From: Diplocarpon mali
Lineage: Eukaryota; Ascomycota; Leotiomycetes; Helotiales; Drepanopezizaceae
NCBI GenBank assembly: GCA_024741835.1
Contig: JAENRP010000092.1
Location: forward strand, 3,218-67,217
Length of the DNA: 64,000 bases
Reading direction: 5' to 3'
Part shown: positions 10,563 to 22,274 of the stretch, in pieces
How the letters are laid out: each line of letters opens with the position of its first letter
Numbering within the stretch: position 1 is the first letter of the stretch
Position numbers and translations under genes: made by a program
The notes under the pieces: model-generated
What the model was told of the DNA's origin: nothing
What the model saw: the letters and a program-made list of their open reading frames with translations, nothing else
The model's database searches: none

Positions 10563-11201
10563 TCAGTCTATCTTCCTCCTCTTCCCCTTCGGAGCAGGGC
10601 TCATCCGTGGTGTGTACGTGACGGTTCGCGTGACGATCTCTCGGACCTGACGCACGCTCGACCGGGTCTTGGGCGACTTGACGTCGAAAGAGCGACCCTT
10701 GCTTTTGAAATCCCAATCAAACGGCGACCGCGCGCTCCTCGCACTGAAGGGCGACCGGATCGCAGACGTCGCGCTCAGAGGCGACTCCCCAGCTGAGAAG
10801 GCTGGGGACGGGGGTATCCGCAGGCGTCCCAACCGTCCCGATACAGGTGCCGATGCCGGGTAGACGAATTTTGCCGAGGGCAGGGCGGAGGTGGGAAGTT
10901 TATGGGCTTCGCAATTGCAGGAGCAGCCGCTATGGTCGCTGGAGCTGGTCGAAGGAGCCGAGGTGGGTGTTGTGCGGCCCGAAATGGGGTTCTCCCCCAG
11001 CGTGGGACTCGCCATGGTCTTGAGAAAGTCCGTGTAGGCAATCGGGGGGGTGATTGGGGTCTTGACGTATTCTTCCTGCTTGATGAAGTCGGCGTATCCA
11101 GGAAGAGGACTGCGCGCAGACAGGGCCGACAGTTCGGATGGGAAGCTCGACGTCATTGGGGTCTTGAGCTGCGGCAGCTTGGGTTTGGTGGAGGAAGGCA
11201 T
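10563..11201 (-). CDS. Uncharacterised Ser/Pro-rich basic protein with repeated Y-x-D-F motif
   Basis: Intronless, 212 residues, ATG at 11199-11201. I do not recognise a named family. Visible features are a Lys/Pro start (MPSSTKPKLPQLKTP) and two copies of a short motif, GYADFIKQE at about residue 35 and AYTDFLKTM at about residue 55, joined by VKTPITPP. A cysteine cluster CSCNC lies near residue 95, followed by Ser/Pro-rich repeats (SPLSATSAIRSPFSARSARSPF). The C terminus is basic, ending KGKRRKID, a plausible nuclear localisation signal. Composition differs clearly from the non-coding flanks, and the motif pair looks conserved rather than random. The many SP/TP sites suggest phosphorylation by proline-directed kinases, by inference only. 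A long gene-free upstream region would suit a regulated gene. Confidence 0.72.
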   Translation of the reverse strand: MPSSTKPKLPQLKTPMTSSFPSELSALSARSPLPGYADFIKQEEYVKTPITPPIAYTDFLKTMASPTLGENPISGRTTPTSAPSTSSSDHSGCSCNCEAHKLPTSALPSAKFVYPASAPVSGRLGRLRIPPSPAFSAGESPLSATSAIRSPFSARSARSPFDWDFKSKGRSFDVKSPKTRSSVRQVREIVTRTVTYTPRMSPAPKGKRRKID

Positions 11202-11888
11202 CCTGTCTCTCTTCCTGACTCTTGTCTCCTCCGTCCAGAGTGAGTGCCGATACGATCAGAGGACTTGCAACACACGCTGCGAAGTGACGGCGGGAGTCCG
11301 TAAGGGAGAGGAGGGGTCGGGCGGGGGGTTGGATGAAGTAGAGTATTAATGCGAGGGCTGCAGCGAGCTTGTGTTTGTTTCTCTTCCCGGATTGGACGGT
11401 TACGGTGTAGACTGGTCGGTATAGACTGGTCGGTATAGTATGGACGACTGAATAAGATGGTACAGCTGCCGAGTAGAGCGCGTGGCAGGGAGGGGGGAAA
11501 TGGGGGGCAAGTGAGGCCAGTAGACCGATATAGCAACCAGTGCTATATGGGTTGGGATGGCGAATTCGGGCGCTTGCGATCAGACAAAGGTAGAGGGATT
11601 GGAGGAGAAAGGAGGGAGGGCTGGAGACCCGAGGCAGACGTCGGCTGGTGAGGGCAGAGGGAAGAAGGCGAGTTGCTGTTGGCTGGACCGTCCTGCAGTA
11701 TGCGTCAAGGCGAGTTTGTTGTGCTTAGCCCTTGTGGAGCGGGCGGAGGTCGAGCTGAGATGAGATGAGGTGAAGGACGAACGAGAGATGAGGTAAGTGT
11801 CTGGCGGGAGTACGCGCCGATGGAATCCAAATGCTAAAGCAGCGTCCGAGACGGCAGGGGGGAGGAAGATATATATGATATTTGCGAC

Positions 11889-11910
11889 ATATACGATATA
11901 TATCGTATAT
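11889..11910. promoter_or_regulatory. 22-bp perfect palindrome upstream of the 10563-11201 gene
   Basis: Each arm reads ATATACGATAT and the two halves are exact inverted copies without a spacer. It lies about 690 bp upstream of the minus-strand start codon at 11201. A dimeric regulator site is possible, but an AT-rich palindrome can also arise as simple sequence. A regulatory role is inference. Confidence 0.35.
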
Positions 11911-12670
11911 ATGGTATGTGTGTGGATTGTTTGAGCGAGGCGCTAAGCCCTGGCTTGGCCAGGTAGATTCTGATTCGTCGGCAGGGGAAAAGAGCGGGGC
12001 CAGGTCGTGGGACGCTGGCTTTTCTTGGGAGAAGCGCGTGGAGGGAGGGCGGCAGAGCAGAAAAGCTGAGCTGGACTGGACTGAACCGTCCTGCACTGAT
12101 CGTGTAGATCTTGATTTTTCTTCGCTCTGGCCGACACGACGGATCTAAAGCCGCAATGTCTCTCTGCTCGCAAAAGCAGCCCCGGCTGACAACACGACAG
12201 CCTCTGACGCGCCAACTCACACTCTGACCAAGTACTTGTCTCTGCACGGCAGTCAGTACGGACTACAGAATACAGCATACGGCAGACAGCGCACAGCACT
12301 CTGCTCGTCCCGGACGAAAGGCCTGACAGCAGCCGCTGTGATTCGCAGTGGCCCGACGTGATGCGCGCCTCGATGTGCAGGAGGGGGTTCGGCGTCTGCG
12401 AGAGCCTGCACGCTGATTGGTGGTCGACGGGGCGGTCGTCGTCGTGTGAAGTCGTGAGCCGACTAGCGATCCTATCCTACACTTAGCAGCCACCGGGTGC
12501 TGCGAGGGCGGCGCGAAGAGCCAGCGGACAGGCAGCTTACGATTTGGAGGGGCAGGATACGTTGTGGGATGGTTGGATGGCCGTGCAACAGTCGTCGGTC
12601 CTGCGAGTCGCACACAGCACCGTACGTGCGGCGGTGTTGAGCCGGGTCTGGCGGAGGCGAGTCGAGGCAA

Positions 12671-12695
12671 TTCGAGTCGAGTCGAGTCGAGTCGA
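12671..12695. repeat. GAGTC pentamer repeat
   Basis: About five tandem copies of GAGTC. Simple-sequence DNA in a non-coding region. Confidence 0.85.
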
Positions 12696-15600
12696 AATCC
12701 GCTTGTCTTGCTTGCCGCAAGGTGAGATGGGGGATCAAGAGAGGACAAGGGTGTGCGTGCGTGCTACTGCCCAGCGCGACGGTTGCTGGAATCTCGAGTG
12801 CGCATGCAGGACCTGCAACGTGTCAACGGCAAAAAGATAGAGCAACAGTCGATGCCCCAGAACGTGGAGGAGAGCCGTACCAGCAAGCACAAGTAAGCAG
12901 TGGGAACGTGTTGGACTGAAGCCTCGTGTTTGCGTTGCAGGACACGATTCTTAGCATTCCAGCTCCATTATGTACCCACGCCTATCTGCTCCCAGCCGCC
13001 AGCCCTCCTCTGATACACTGCCCGCGCGGCAGCAGGACATCAACAACCTCGACGCAGACCCTGATGATTGAACAACTACCCACGCTCGCCTACAGTTCGC
13101 CGCCTGCACAGCTCCTCGCCCCAGGCCAGAGCCTCCCGCGCGCTTTCGAGGCGGCAAGACGACGGATTCTGGCAACGGGGAAAGGAGGCCCAAAATGCCA
13201 CGAGTGGCCGTCGTCCCCTCATTTTCAACAGCAGCAGCAGAGGGACGGCGGCACGCTGGCTTCCATCTCGCTCCGTCGGTATCATCGAACCAGAAGCTGA
13301 CAAGCAACATCCTCCTCGACGGCCTTTCTTCTCCCTCTTGCCCACCCTCTCTACTGTGTTGCCGTTGTCGCTACGATGGGGCAGCGCTCTGCCCCGGCCG
13401 TTACAGAGTTGAGGATATAAGCTCGGATCGTGCGTGGCTTTCAAGTGAAGGCCTCTTTTCCGCGGCCCAGTTTCTGTGCAGCAGGGAATCTTGTTCGACC
13501 GCTCCAAAGCGCGATAACGGGTGGCTGGGAGGTGAAAATCTTGAGCGCCGGGATATTCAAATGTTTTGCTTCCTGCTCATGTTTCTTCATGACTCGAACA
13601 GCCGTGTATGCGCAAACGCGAGCGGGTCGTTTCTCTTCCTTTTGGTAGTTCCTCTCCCGAGAATGGAATGTCCTAGATCCTCTCAGCTTCTTACGTCTAC
13701 ACCTGAACTCGGGAGCCGGCGTCTACACATCTACTCGAGAAATTCCTCATCTACGCACACCACCACAATTTTGGCCGCTCTATCTCCCTAGCAACGTCAA
13801 TCCAACCACTCATCTGTGTGCTTGTCCAATCACCATCCCCTTGTCTCTTTCCTAGCGGCCTGTGAGCAAAACACGCCATTCCAGCCCTCTCCCTCAGCAT
13901 CCTGACTCGTACTCCGCTGGAACATAACAACAACAACACGAGGCTAGGCCAGCATCCCTTCTATCTAGCATCCAAAGGCACAAGAAGACGAAGAAAAGGG
14001 AAGTCATCACTACAGGTTGGTAGGTATGAACACAGGCACGTGGTTTACCGCTTAGCATCAAAGTAGAGTCATTGCCAAAGGGTTCGGCGCTAGCAGAGCA
14101 CAGACTGACAATCCTCCGCTCGGAAGGGACGCTGCCTAGCTAGTTGTATCTTTTCTCTTCTCTTCTCCCTTTTTTATTCTAGCTGGGTAGCAGCCGGTCC
14201 GCCTCCCCTTTAGAGGGATAGGGTTCAAGTTAATCAAACAAAGCTGGTTGATTTTGAATTGAGATTTGCGCTTGCAGTTTTCTGCTGATTTTGTCATGTT
14301 TTCATATGTAAATTCTCTTATTATCTGTTTGGTAAACTTGTACCTTACTGACCTGTTTTGTTCTTTTTCAGATATGGGCGTAGGTATGCCCAGGCCAAAC
14401 CTAACGAGGGTGTCAAGTGGATAACTAGGTGCAAAAAGTAGCTTGGGAGGTATCTATCAAAAAGCTCTTGTTTGAGCAGATAACCAGATTTTTAGGGAAA
14501 TATGTTTACCGGCTTTAGGAAAAGAGCAAGGGGAAAGTTTAGCTAAGTTTGGTTATTTTTGTAAGCTATACCTCTTCTCGTAGGTATGATATAAAAAGGG
14601 AAGGGATGAGTGACAGCTAAGCTTCGGGCGCATATAAATCTGGACTTTAATATCGGCCTATATTTGATGTAGCCGGATCTACCTATGCCCAGCTCAATAT
14701 ATATATATATCGGTTTCTGAGGTTCGTGCGAGTAGGATACCTAGAGCGCTCTCGCCAAGGTATACCTGGGTCTACTTATACCTTTGCCCGGCTCTGATTT
14801 TTTCTTATTGAACAGCTATTTTCTAGTCCCGAGCCTCTTTCCTAACTCCAAAGACTTCTGCCAAGTAGCCCAGCTAAGAGATCTAACGCAATCCCAAGCA
14901 CTCGAGTAGGCCCAACTCCCGGCCCAGGCCGCAGAGGTGCGACAATAATACTAATCCATGTGACCCTCACCCAACGTTACGCGAGGTTGCCCGAGGTTGC
15001 TTTTGCACTGAGTCTGATAGTTAAACACTCGCTTTGATAGGGACGCGTTGATAGCTCCCGACGTAAGATAGGAGCAAGCAATAATCGTAACACTCACATT
15101 TTCAAGGGCATAGAAATTAGATCTACTACCAGGCTCACCTCCTTGCGCAGCGGTCATCACGGAACAACGCGAGATTCCCAGTGCTATTTTGGCCTTTTCA
15201 CCAGTGAAGAGTGTGTATATCAAGACGTAGGAAATTTGATGGTTTCTTTGCCAGGGGGGACTGTGACTTGCTTAGATGCGCCACGAATATATATACATTA
15301 GTTTCAAAAAGAAGGCTACTTCTACTACCCAAGAGAAGCTACAACCAATCCCAAATTCACTATTCTCTCGCCAGGAGGGAGGTCTCCAAGAATCAAAGAG
15401 AGGACGAGCTGTTGCGTGTAAACCTAACAAAGGGAGGACTTTACAGACAGTCAGATATATGAAGAGACTTTCGCAAGAGCTATGATACTTCTTGTTTCTT
15501 GTTCTGGATCCGGACACCGGAAACGCGTGGTGCTGCATCACACATCGCGCAAGCCTTGCGATACGCATGTACACAGAGCAGTAGAATCTGCGCCGATGGA

Positions 15601-16260
15601 GACGCCGGACCGCGGCGAGTTGGTTGTCGGGAGGATAGGAGTAGAAAGAGGAACAGGGATAAGCGAGTCAAAGGTGAGTATGCAGATGATACCGCAAGTA
15701 TCTACACGCATGCATGTCTCCGAGTCTATCCTGTCTCCAACTGAGCCCCTAGCTATTTTTTCATGGTACAGTAGTACCGTCCGCGCGTCGATAAGCGACG
15801 TTATCTGGCCAACCGGGCCAACTGGTGCTATTCTGTTGTATTGTATTCTAGAAGCTACAAGACGGCCCAGCGGAGCTCTGCAATGCGTGCGAGTCCCGTG
15901 CTGGCAAGCCCCCATGCATAAATGACTGACGGTTGAATGGCTCGTTCTCGACAGATTCCCTCCCCTTCGCTTCTTCACTGTATCGAGGTTCACTCGATCA
16001 AGTTCCGGGCTCGAGAACCAAGCCGCTTTCTACGTACGATCTCGCATGAAATACTCTAAATCCCAACATCAACCGCCTTGGGTGGCAACCGCTCTGAGAA
16101 GAATGGAACTCGGGAGTTGACTGCTCGCTATCTGCGCCGAATCGGAAGAGCACGGGGCCAGCACAGCGTACAGAGAAGAGCACCGAGGCCACCACTCTCT
16201 CCCCCTTCTCTCCTTCACTTCCCTCCCTCTTCTCTTCACCCATCCGAATATCCAACACCC

Positions 16261-16299
16261 GTGACCCGTGACCCGTGACCCGTGACCCGTGACCCGTGA
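16261..16299. repeat. GTGACCC heptamer array
   Basis: Five and a half perfect copies of GTGACCC. It is not the fungal telomere repeat TTAGGG or its complement. It lies between unassigned sequences with no gene nearby. Confidence 0.9.
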
Positions 16300-17747
16300 C
16301 TTACCCAGGCCCACGTCTGCGCCCAAGGCCATCGGAGCCATGTGGAACAGCCCTGGGACGGTGTAGTGCGTTACTGCAGCGCAATACCACAGTAAAGTGC
16401 CATGGACTGCAAGTACTCGGCGACTTACACTCACAACCAGGATCATCCAAAGAGCCGTCTCGCGCCAAACCATGGCCTCCTCACATGCCCCTCACATCCC
16501 GCAACACAATCCACAACCCCAGAACACAAGGACTAGCAATCGATTCCGAGAAAGAAAAAGAAACAAGAACCTTAACATACCCGCTTGATCTCAACCCCGT
16601 TTCATATATTCAGTCATTAACATACCTGATTCCAGCAACAACGAATCCAGAAACACGGCTTGGGCCGCCAGAACGAGCGCGACGGAACCAGCCGTGCTTT
16701 TAGAGCTCAACTCATGTGGCTCTATACATATGTATTTACAGAAAATCTCGACTCGAGGCACCTGGTGATAGAAGTCATCTCAGCCTTGAGACTCACCCAG
16801 CTTCATAATGTAGTCTCCGGTATGTTCTAGTGTGAGAATGGCAAGTGACTAATATCAGTTGGCTAGTACTAGAGCATAAATGCGACCCAAGAGGACCCAG
16901 GCAGCCCAAAGAAAGCAGGGTAGGCTGCAAGAGTCAACAACAATACCAGCACCTGCTACCAATATCAAAAGCTAGCACCAAGCTCCGGGGCCCAACGCCA
17001 GTCTCCGTTGCCTTTCCCGTCTCTCGCTCACATACACACTCGCTGACATTTACATCACAAAATAAGCCACACTCACTCTCGCTCATATACCAAAAGTCAC
17101 AAGGACAAGCACAAATACCCAGCAGCAAGTAAGATTACAGGGTATCAAATTCTGGATGTATCTTTTCTCCCTCTTCTAGATGAGTCAGACCAAAGCTTGC
17201 CACCATTCAGTCATAAAGATCTGGTATCTATCTTCTCTTCCCTACTCTCTCTCCTCCTCCTGCTGAGCATCATGCACCGCCCATTATCCCCCCTCTTGTG
17301 AACCCCGAGACCCGTGCTCGCACGCATATCTGCACATTTTATGGCGAGGAAGTCTCGCTTCGCCTCTCTTCGCTACCTTCTGGATTGGCTCACTCTCATG
17401 TATAGATATCAAAACATAATCCCTACAAAACGCTCAAAAAGTCGCAGAGGGGAATAGACAAGAGGAAGTCTTGGTTGGAAATAAATCCCACCAGAGACCA
17501 CCGCGGACAAGGGACGCTATTTCCTACCACATTGCAACGAGCGAGAGCCGCAAAATAAAAGCGCGCTGAAAATACCAACTCCTCCCTCCGCATAAAAAGA
17601 TGACGCCGTGCTTTCGAACAGCCAAAGATTAGACATGTGTTCAACGCCATGTTCGAACGGACACTATGCTGCCTGTGTCTGAAAACCAAATCCGGGGTAG
17701 GCCAACTCCAAATCCCCAATTCCAAATCCGAATCCACGTGCAGCGCT

Positions 17748-20700
17748 TTACCTCCAAGGTCTCTTCTCCTGACCCTTGCTGTCCGTGCTCGTCTGGCTCT
17801 TGTTCCGCATAGCGCTCGCCGCTCCAGTTACAGCTAGCGGGCTTTCTCTACCCGTAGCACCCGAGACCTGTCTTCCTCTGGGCTGAGGCAGCAGACTGAC
17901 CCGGCGATTCGTGGCCATGGAGCTCGCAGGTCGCATAGGCTTGGACGCGGGACTGCTGAACGATGTGGGATCGCTAGACTGAGGTTGGAAAGAAGTTCGT
18001 CGGGTTTCGCTGTTGGCGAGCGCGGACATGGAGCTCTTGGATGCGAGCATGCGTGGCGTAGATGGGAGCGATTTTTTGGATAGGACTTGCTGAGAGTATG
18101 GGCCGGGGCTGCTGAGTCTTTCGCGGAATTCGTTTCTGGAAGTGGACTTTCGGGATGGCGTATTTTCAGGCCCTGGCGAGGCGGTGTTGTCGCGACTTAG
18201 TGGTGATCGCAAAGGGATCTTTGAGTCAGTGGACCGTTGGTGTGATCGGTTCGAGTGGGCGGAAGGTGGCTTGGCGCGAGCATGAGGACTCGGGGTCGTC
18301 AGACTCAGAGGTTTGAAGTTGTGCCCAATCAAAGTACCGGTAGTCTTGACGCTAGAGTTCCATCGAGGTCTGCCGTCTGCGTTGTGGGTCAACGATGGCC
18401 GAGTCTGTCTGTTTCCTGCTGGGGTCGCAGATCCTTGCCTAGAGGACGGACGTGGAGAGAGGGATGATCGATCAGCAGGTGCAGCAATGGCTGATAGACG
18501 ATTGCTCAAATGCTTCCGAGGGAGCTGGCTGGTAGTGGGGTTGCTAACCCTTCTCGCACCCGGCTTTGGAAGACCGCTGCCAGATCGAGCCTTGCCGTTC
18601 TTCACGGGCGCAGTCAAATCACCAGAACCTCCGGTGACTATGACCGAAGACGCTGGCGAGCTGCCAGGTGTATCGTAGTGGTCTCCTAGCGTAGACCGGT
18701 CGTTTGAGAGCATGCTCGAGATTGAATCCCGGAGTTGCTGGTTCTTCTTATCGGCCTGCATCTGCTCGACGCACGAATCAAGCTCGCTCATCTGCTTCTT
18801 GAGCGCTTCCCATTTCCGTTGCATCTCGGAATGCAACCTCAAGATCTCGCCGTTGACCGTCAGGCGGTTCTTGACCCCTCCCTCGATGATTGACAAGACG
18901 CTCTCAATAGCCTGACCGTAGTGCATCTTCTTTGCCTCGTAATCACTCATTTTCTTCGCCATCAAGGCTGGGTTCTGGAGATGGAGACCGGCGTCCACCG
19001 CCTCTCTGAGCTTGAGCATATTGCGGTCGACAGATTCGTACATCTTCTGTGTCTGTCTGACTGCTCCTCGGAAAACCAGGACCCACCGATCTTCGCCGAG
19101 CTCTCTCCGCAAAGACTCGGCATCCTTTTCGAGAGTTTTCCAGCTGCTCTCAAGCCCAGCTCTCCTGTTCTCAAGTTCCTCGCAAGCTGTGGGAAAGATC
19201 TTCTCGGCTCTGTGATGGAACGTAGACAGCCTCATCGGTAGAAAGTCTAGAGAAGCTCGCAAGGGCTGCATTCTCGCGAATAATGCCAGCAGACTTGAGT
19301 CATCCTGAGATGACAACATCGACTGATTGGGTGAGCTCGGGCTCAGCGGAAACGAGCTAGTAGCACCAAAACGAGTGCTCGCAGATATCCTCGTCTTTGG
19401 TGCAGGTGCTGATGGTGTCTCCCCGACCATTGTCTTCAGCTCATTGAGATCCAACCCTCCATCTCCTGCAGTCTCCGCCGCCATCATTGACTTATGTCTC
19501 TTCTCCTCCATCTCAAATACAAGGCGGCGTAGGACATCCATTTCATTACCAATATCTCCCAGAACGATGTTCCAGAGCTCTTCCCATTCCATAGCAATCT
19601 CCACCGAGTTCTTGACACATTTCAACGTCCGGCGGATCTTCTCCCATTCCGAGAGGATAGTTTCCACCTGCAGCACGACCATCTTCAGCTGATCCGCAGA
19701 GACCGTCGCGATGTCCGGTCGTTCCTGAAGCGATTCGATGGCCGAGACGTAAACATTAATGAGTTCCGTGAACCTAACTATGGCGTTGTCGACCTCTCCC
19801 AGTCCCTCTCTTCCACCGGCTGCAGCCCATTCGACATCGTCTTCGCCGTCCAGCCCTGATACGACTGCAGATGCTTCGGAGATCCACCTTCGAATCTGCT
19901 CTGCAGCCCCCATTAAAGCCTTGGAGGCAGCCTTGGAAGTCGGGATCGCAGAGACCTTCGTAGAGAGAGAATCGGCATCTGGGAGCTGTAACGAGGTCAA
20001 TTGGGCAAGCTGTTCTGCGAATGAGACCCGCGATAGTGTATAGATAGAGCCTGTCCGTTGAAGACCGAAGGGATTGAAGTACGATGCCGCGTCGGTTGAA
20101 AACTCGGAAGGTGCGGTGCCTTCAGAGGGAGTATCTTTAGATATGGGCGGTGGAGGGGTCTCATCATCTGAGGGTATATCACTCTCAATATGTGCCTGCT
20201 TCGTCTCTGACATCGCCTTCGTTCCATTGCCGTTGGTGTGTTCTGGTAGCCGGTACTTCTGCGAGTCCATGTCCATCTGCTCGACTTGTTCATACATCAC
20301 CCGATCTTGTGAGCTCGCAATCGATGGTGGTCGAGGTGATTCGGATTCGAATATCTTCAGGTCAACAGGCGGAGGGATGTCGACAGGTGGAATCTCCGTG
20401 TAGCTGGTATAGCTTCCACCCGTCACCTGCGGCGTGAGGTGGCCACTGGCGACACTCCAAGCTCGTCCACGCGGGTGTACGCCGGGAGAGTCCCCAGCCT
20501 TCCCCGAGTTGGCTCGATGATTGAGGTCGAGTTTCTGAATCTGGTCTTCTGGGATTCGACCGATCCGATCGTTAGACGGGGAGCGAGAGGGCATGGAAGC
20601 ATTCGAATCTTTGCCGAAGCCCAGGGCCCTGAGACGAGCTGCGAGTCCAGGAGATGGCTTGCGCGCCTGCCGGGGTTTGCGATCGCTGTCCTTAAAGGCC

Positions 20701-20825
20701 GTTAAGGGCGAGGGCAAGGGATTGTTGCTGTTCTTCAGTCGATAGTGGTGATGTTGCAAGGGTTGGGCCGGTGCAAGAAAATGAGAGTCTGTTCGCTGAT
20801 CTTGGGCTGGGCCTGTAGTTGTCAT
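17748..20825 (-). CDS. KAR9: KAR9-family karyogamy / spindle-positioning protein
   Basis: A single 1,025-residue open frame; ATG at 20823-20825. Kar9 is the cytoplasmic adaptor that links microtubule plus ends, through the EB1 protein Bim1, to actin-based transport and so orients the spindle and nuclei. Residues about 1-250 are polar and disordered. About 265-720 is the helical Kar9 domain (from LARVSFAEQLAQLTSLQLP-like sequence through MAKKMSDYEAKKMHYGQAIESVL and the coiled-coil-like MQRKWEALKKQMSELDSCVEQ). The last 300 residues are Ser/Pro/Arg-rich and basic. In that tail, at about residue 867, is SKIP in the context TDSKIPLRSP, which fits the SxIP EB1-binding motif. Length and layout match filamentous-fungal Kar9 proteins. 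No intron is needed. Confidence 0.92.
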   Translation of the reverse strand: MTTTGPAQDQRTDSHFLAPAQPLQHHHYRLKNSNNPLPSPLTAFKDSDRKPRQARKPSPGLAARLRALGFGKDSNASMPSRSPSNDRIGRIPEDQIQKLDLNHRANSGKAGDSPGVHPRGRAWSVASGHLTPQVTGGSYTSYTEIPPVDIPPPVDLKIFESESPRPPSIASSQDRVMYEQVEQMDMDSQKYRLPEHTNGNGTKAMSETKQAHIESDIPSDDETPPPPISKDTPSEGTAPSEFSTDAASYFNPFGLQRTGSIYTLSRVSFAEQLAQLTSLQLPDADSLSTKVSAIPTSKAASKALMGAAEQIRRWISEASAVVSGLDGEDDVEWAAAGGREGLGEVDNAIVRFTELINVYVSAIESLQERPDIATVSADQLKMVVLQVETILSEWEKIRRTLKCVKNSVEIAMEWEELWNIVLGDIGNEMDVLRRLVFEMEEKRHKSMMAAETAGDGGLDLNELKTMVGETPSAPAPKTRISASTRFGATSSFPLSPSSPNQSMLSSQDDSSLLALFARMQPLRASLDFLPMRLSTFHHRAEKIFPTACEELENRRAGLESSWKTLEKDAESLRRELGEDRWVLVFRGAVRQTQKMYESVDRNMLKLREAVDAGLHLQNPALMAKKMSDYEAKKMHYGQAIESVLSIIEGGVKNRLTVNGEILRLHSEMQRKWEALKKQMSELDSCVEQMQADKKNQQLRDSISSMLSNDRSTLGDHYDTPGSSPASSVIVTGGSGDLTAPVKNGKARSGSGLPKPGARRVSNPTTSQLPRKHLSNRLSAIAAPADRSSLSPRPSSRQGSATPAGNRQTRPSLTHNADGRPRWNSSVKTTGTLIGHNFKPLSLTTPSPHARAKPPSAHSNRSHQRSTDSKIPLRSPLSRDNTASPGPENTPSRKSTSRNEFRERLSSPGPYSQQVLSKKSLPSTPRMLASKSSMSALANSETRRTSFQPQSSDPTSFSSPASKPMRPASSMATNRRVSLLPQPRGRQVSGATGRESPLAVTGAASAMRNKSQTSTDSKGQEKRPWR

Positions 20826-22274
20826 GATTGGGTTGGGGTTTGGCGTGCTGGCACAGGATCAGTATCCGGGGACGAGGATGCTGGAGAACGAGGGGGTAGG
20901 GCTGATCAGGATTGGGCCTGCAGTCTGAAATCTGAGATGAAGCTCGAGATGATTTGCGAGGAACATGATCATGAGAGAGGATCCATGACGACAGGGCAGG
21001 TTGAGGGGGAAATTTGATTGTGGAAGAGAAGGTATCTGGCGTCGTGCGCGCAGGGGAGTGAGGTTAAGGCGGTCGAGTTGGCTCTGTTACGAAACGAATT
21101 GTCAACGCCAGCCTCCGCCGACTACTACTGACTCATCTACGGAACTCAATAGCTGCTCCCTCCCTCCATGGCAGCGAAGGGAAAATTGACCTGTAGCGGA
21201 TGTGCAGAGGTTTTTACGATCCCTCGACCGCGGTGCTTGATTGGCTGGAGGAGGTTGTATAGAATCAGGACACCAGATAGGTTTCTGCGGTGTTCGTCCG
21301 GGAAGCTGGTATTATGCATCCTTGAGGGCCTTTTGTTTGTTGTGTTTCGTCCTTTATGCTCAAGTACTCTTCTGTCTGCCCCTTTTCATCTCTCTTCCGT
21401 TGGGTCATTCGCATGCTATGTGTTGATTGGTGCTGATTCACGAGCCCAGGTACGTACTTACATAGTATACCGTCATTCTCGTAATTTACCGATCATTAAA
21501 GTGCCGCGTCCTTCTCCTTCACAAGACTCGCTACTCGCCGTCGTCGTACCTTGTCTGACCAACGCCTCCACCAAGAGCCACACGATTACCGTGGCTGCGC
21601 ACGCACCCATCGAGTTTCATCCTTCCAGCTTCCAGGGAGCTGCCTCCATCCTGCTCGTAAGCCAGAGCTTCCTCTCATCTGCACCACATATCCCCGTCAC
21701 CACCTGCATCTCCATATACCCAGCAACAGAATCAGGTCCCGATAGGTCACATGTGCATCAGTTATCCGGGAGTGCCAGGTGCCTCAATGCCTGCTGTGAG
21801 TCCTCCCCGAGGGATGCGCTACAGACCTTCTCCTACGATCCTAAAGCCAAGGGACGAGTCGTCGGGTGTTGGATATCGTCGTTAGATCCCGCCGATCTGC
21901 CCGACACACCAGGGCCCGATGTCACGGTATCTCGTCTCTGCGCAGGCGACGGTCACGGTTAGCGGGAGGCGCCGCTGGATGCTTAGGTACTACGACTACT
22001 ACATCGTATGTACTGAGTTAAATAAAGCCTGGACCGGGCTGCTCGTGTTCGCTGATTGGCTCGCGTAACGCTATTATTGCAACAAACCTACAACCTACCG
22101 GTGCACAGTGAAGTTCTGGAAGAAGTTTAAATCGACGTATATCGATTTCGACGCCAGTAGAACTATACCTACATGCACCAGAAATATGTCCTCCAGAGCC
22201 TGGTATCCAACAAACTCCGGGGCCTTTCTTCCCGGTATGGCGGTCCCAAACAAACGCCTATCTTCGCGCGGTCA
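20826..22274. other. Gene-free stretch between KAR9 promoter and exchanger 3' end
   Basis: Holds the KAR9 upstream region and about 400 bp downstream of the exchanger. The open frame at 21168-21962 (+) has no recognisable motif and an erratic composition; it was not called. Confidence 0.45.

Larger units (their letters stand above)
11202..17747. other. 6.5-kb gene-free stretch
   Basis: No coding gene supported. The first 2 kb upstream of 11201 is probably promoter and leader of the minus-strand gene. It contains a 22-bp perfect palindrome (11889-11910) and a GAGTC repeat (12671-12695). The part at 14200-14900 is AT-richer with stop-dense frames and looks like old repeat DNA. A heptamer repeat lies at 16261-16299. 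The final 600 bp is the 3' side of KAR9. I see no tRNA or rRNA. Confidence 0.45.

Noticed and set aside
16261..16299. Interstitial telomere
   Set aside because: The unit is GTGACCC, not TTAGGG or its complement.
21168..21962. 264-residue open frame upstream of KAR9
   Set aside because: No domain, irregular composition, and it spans the probable KAR9 promoter; no splice-extended homology.
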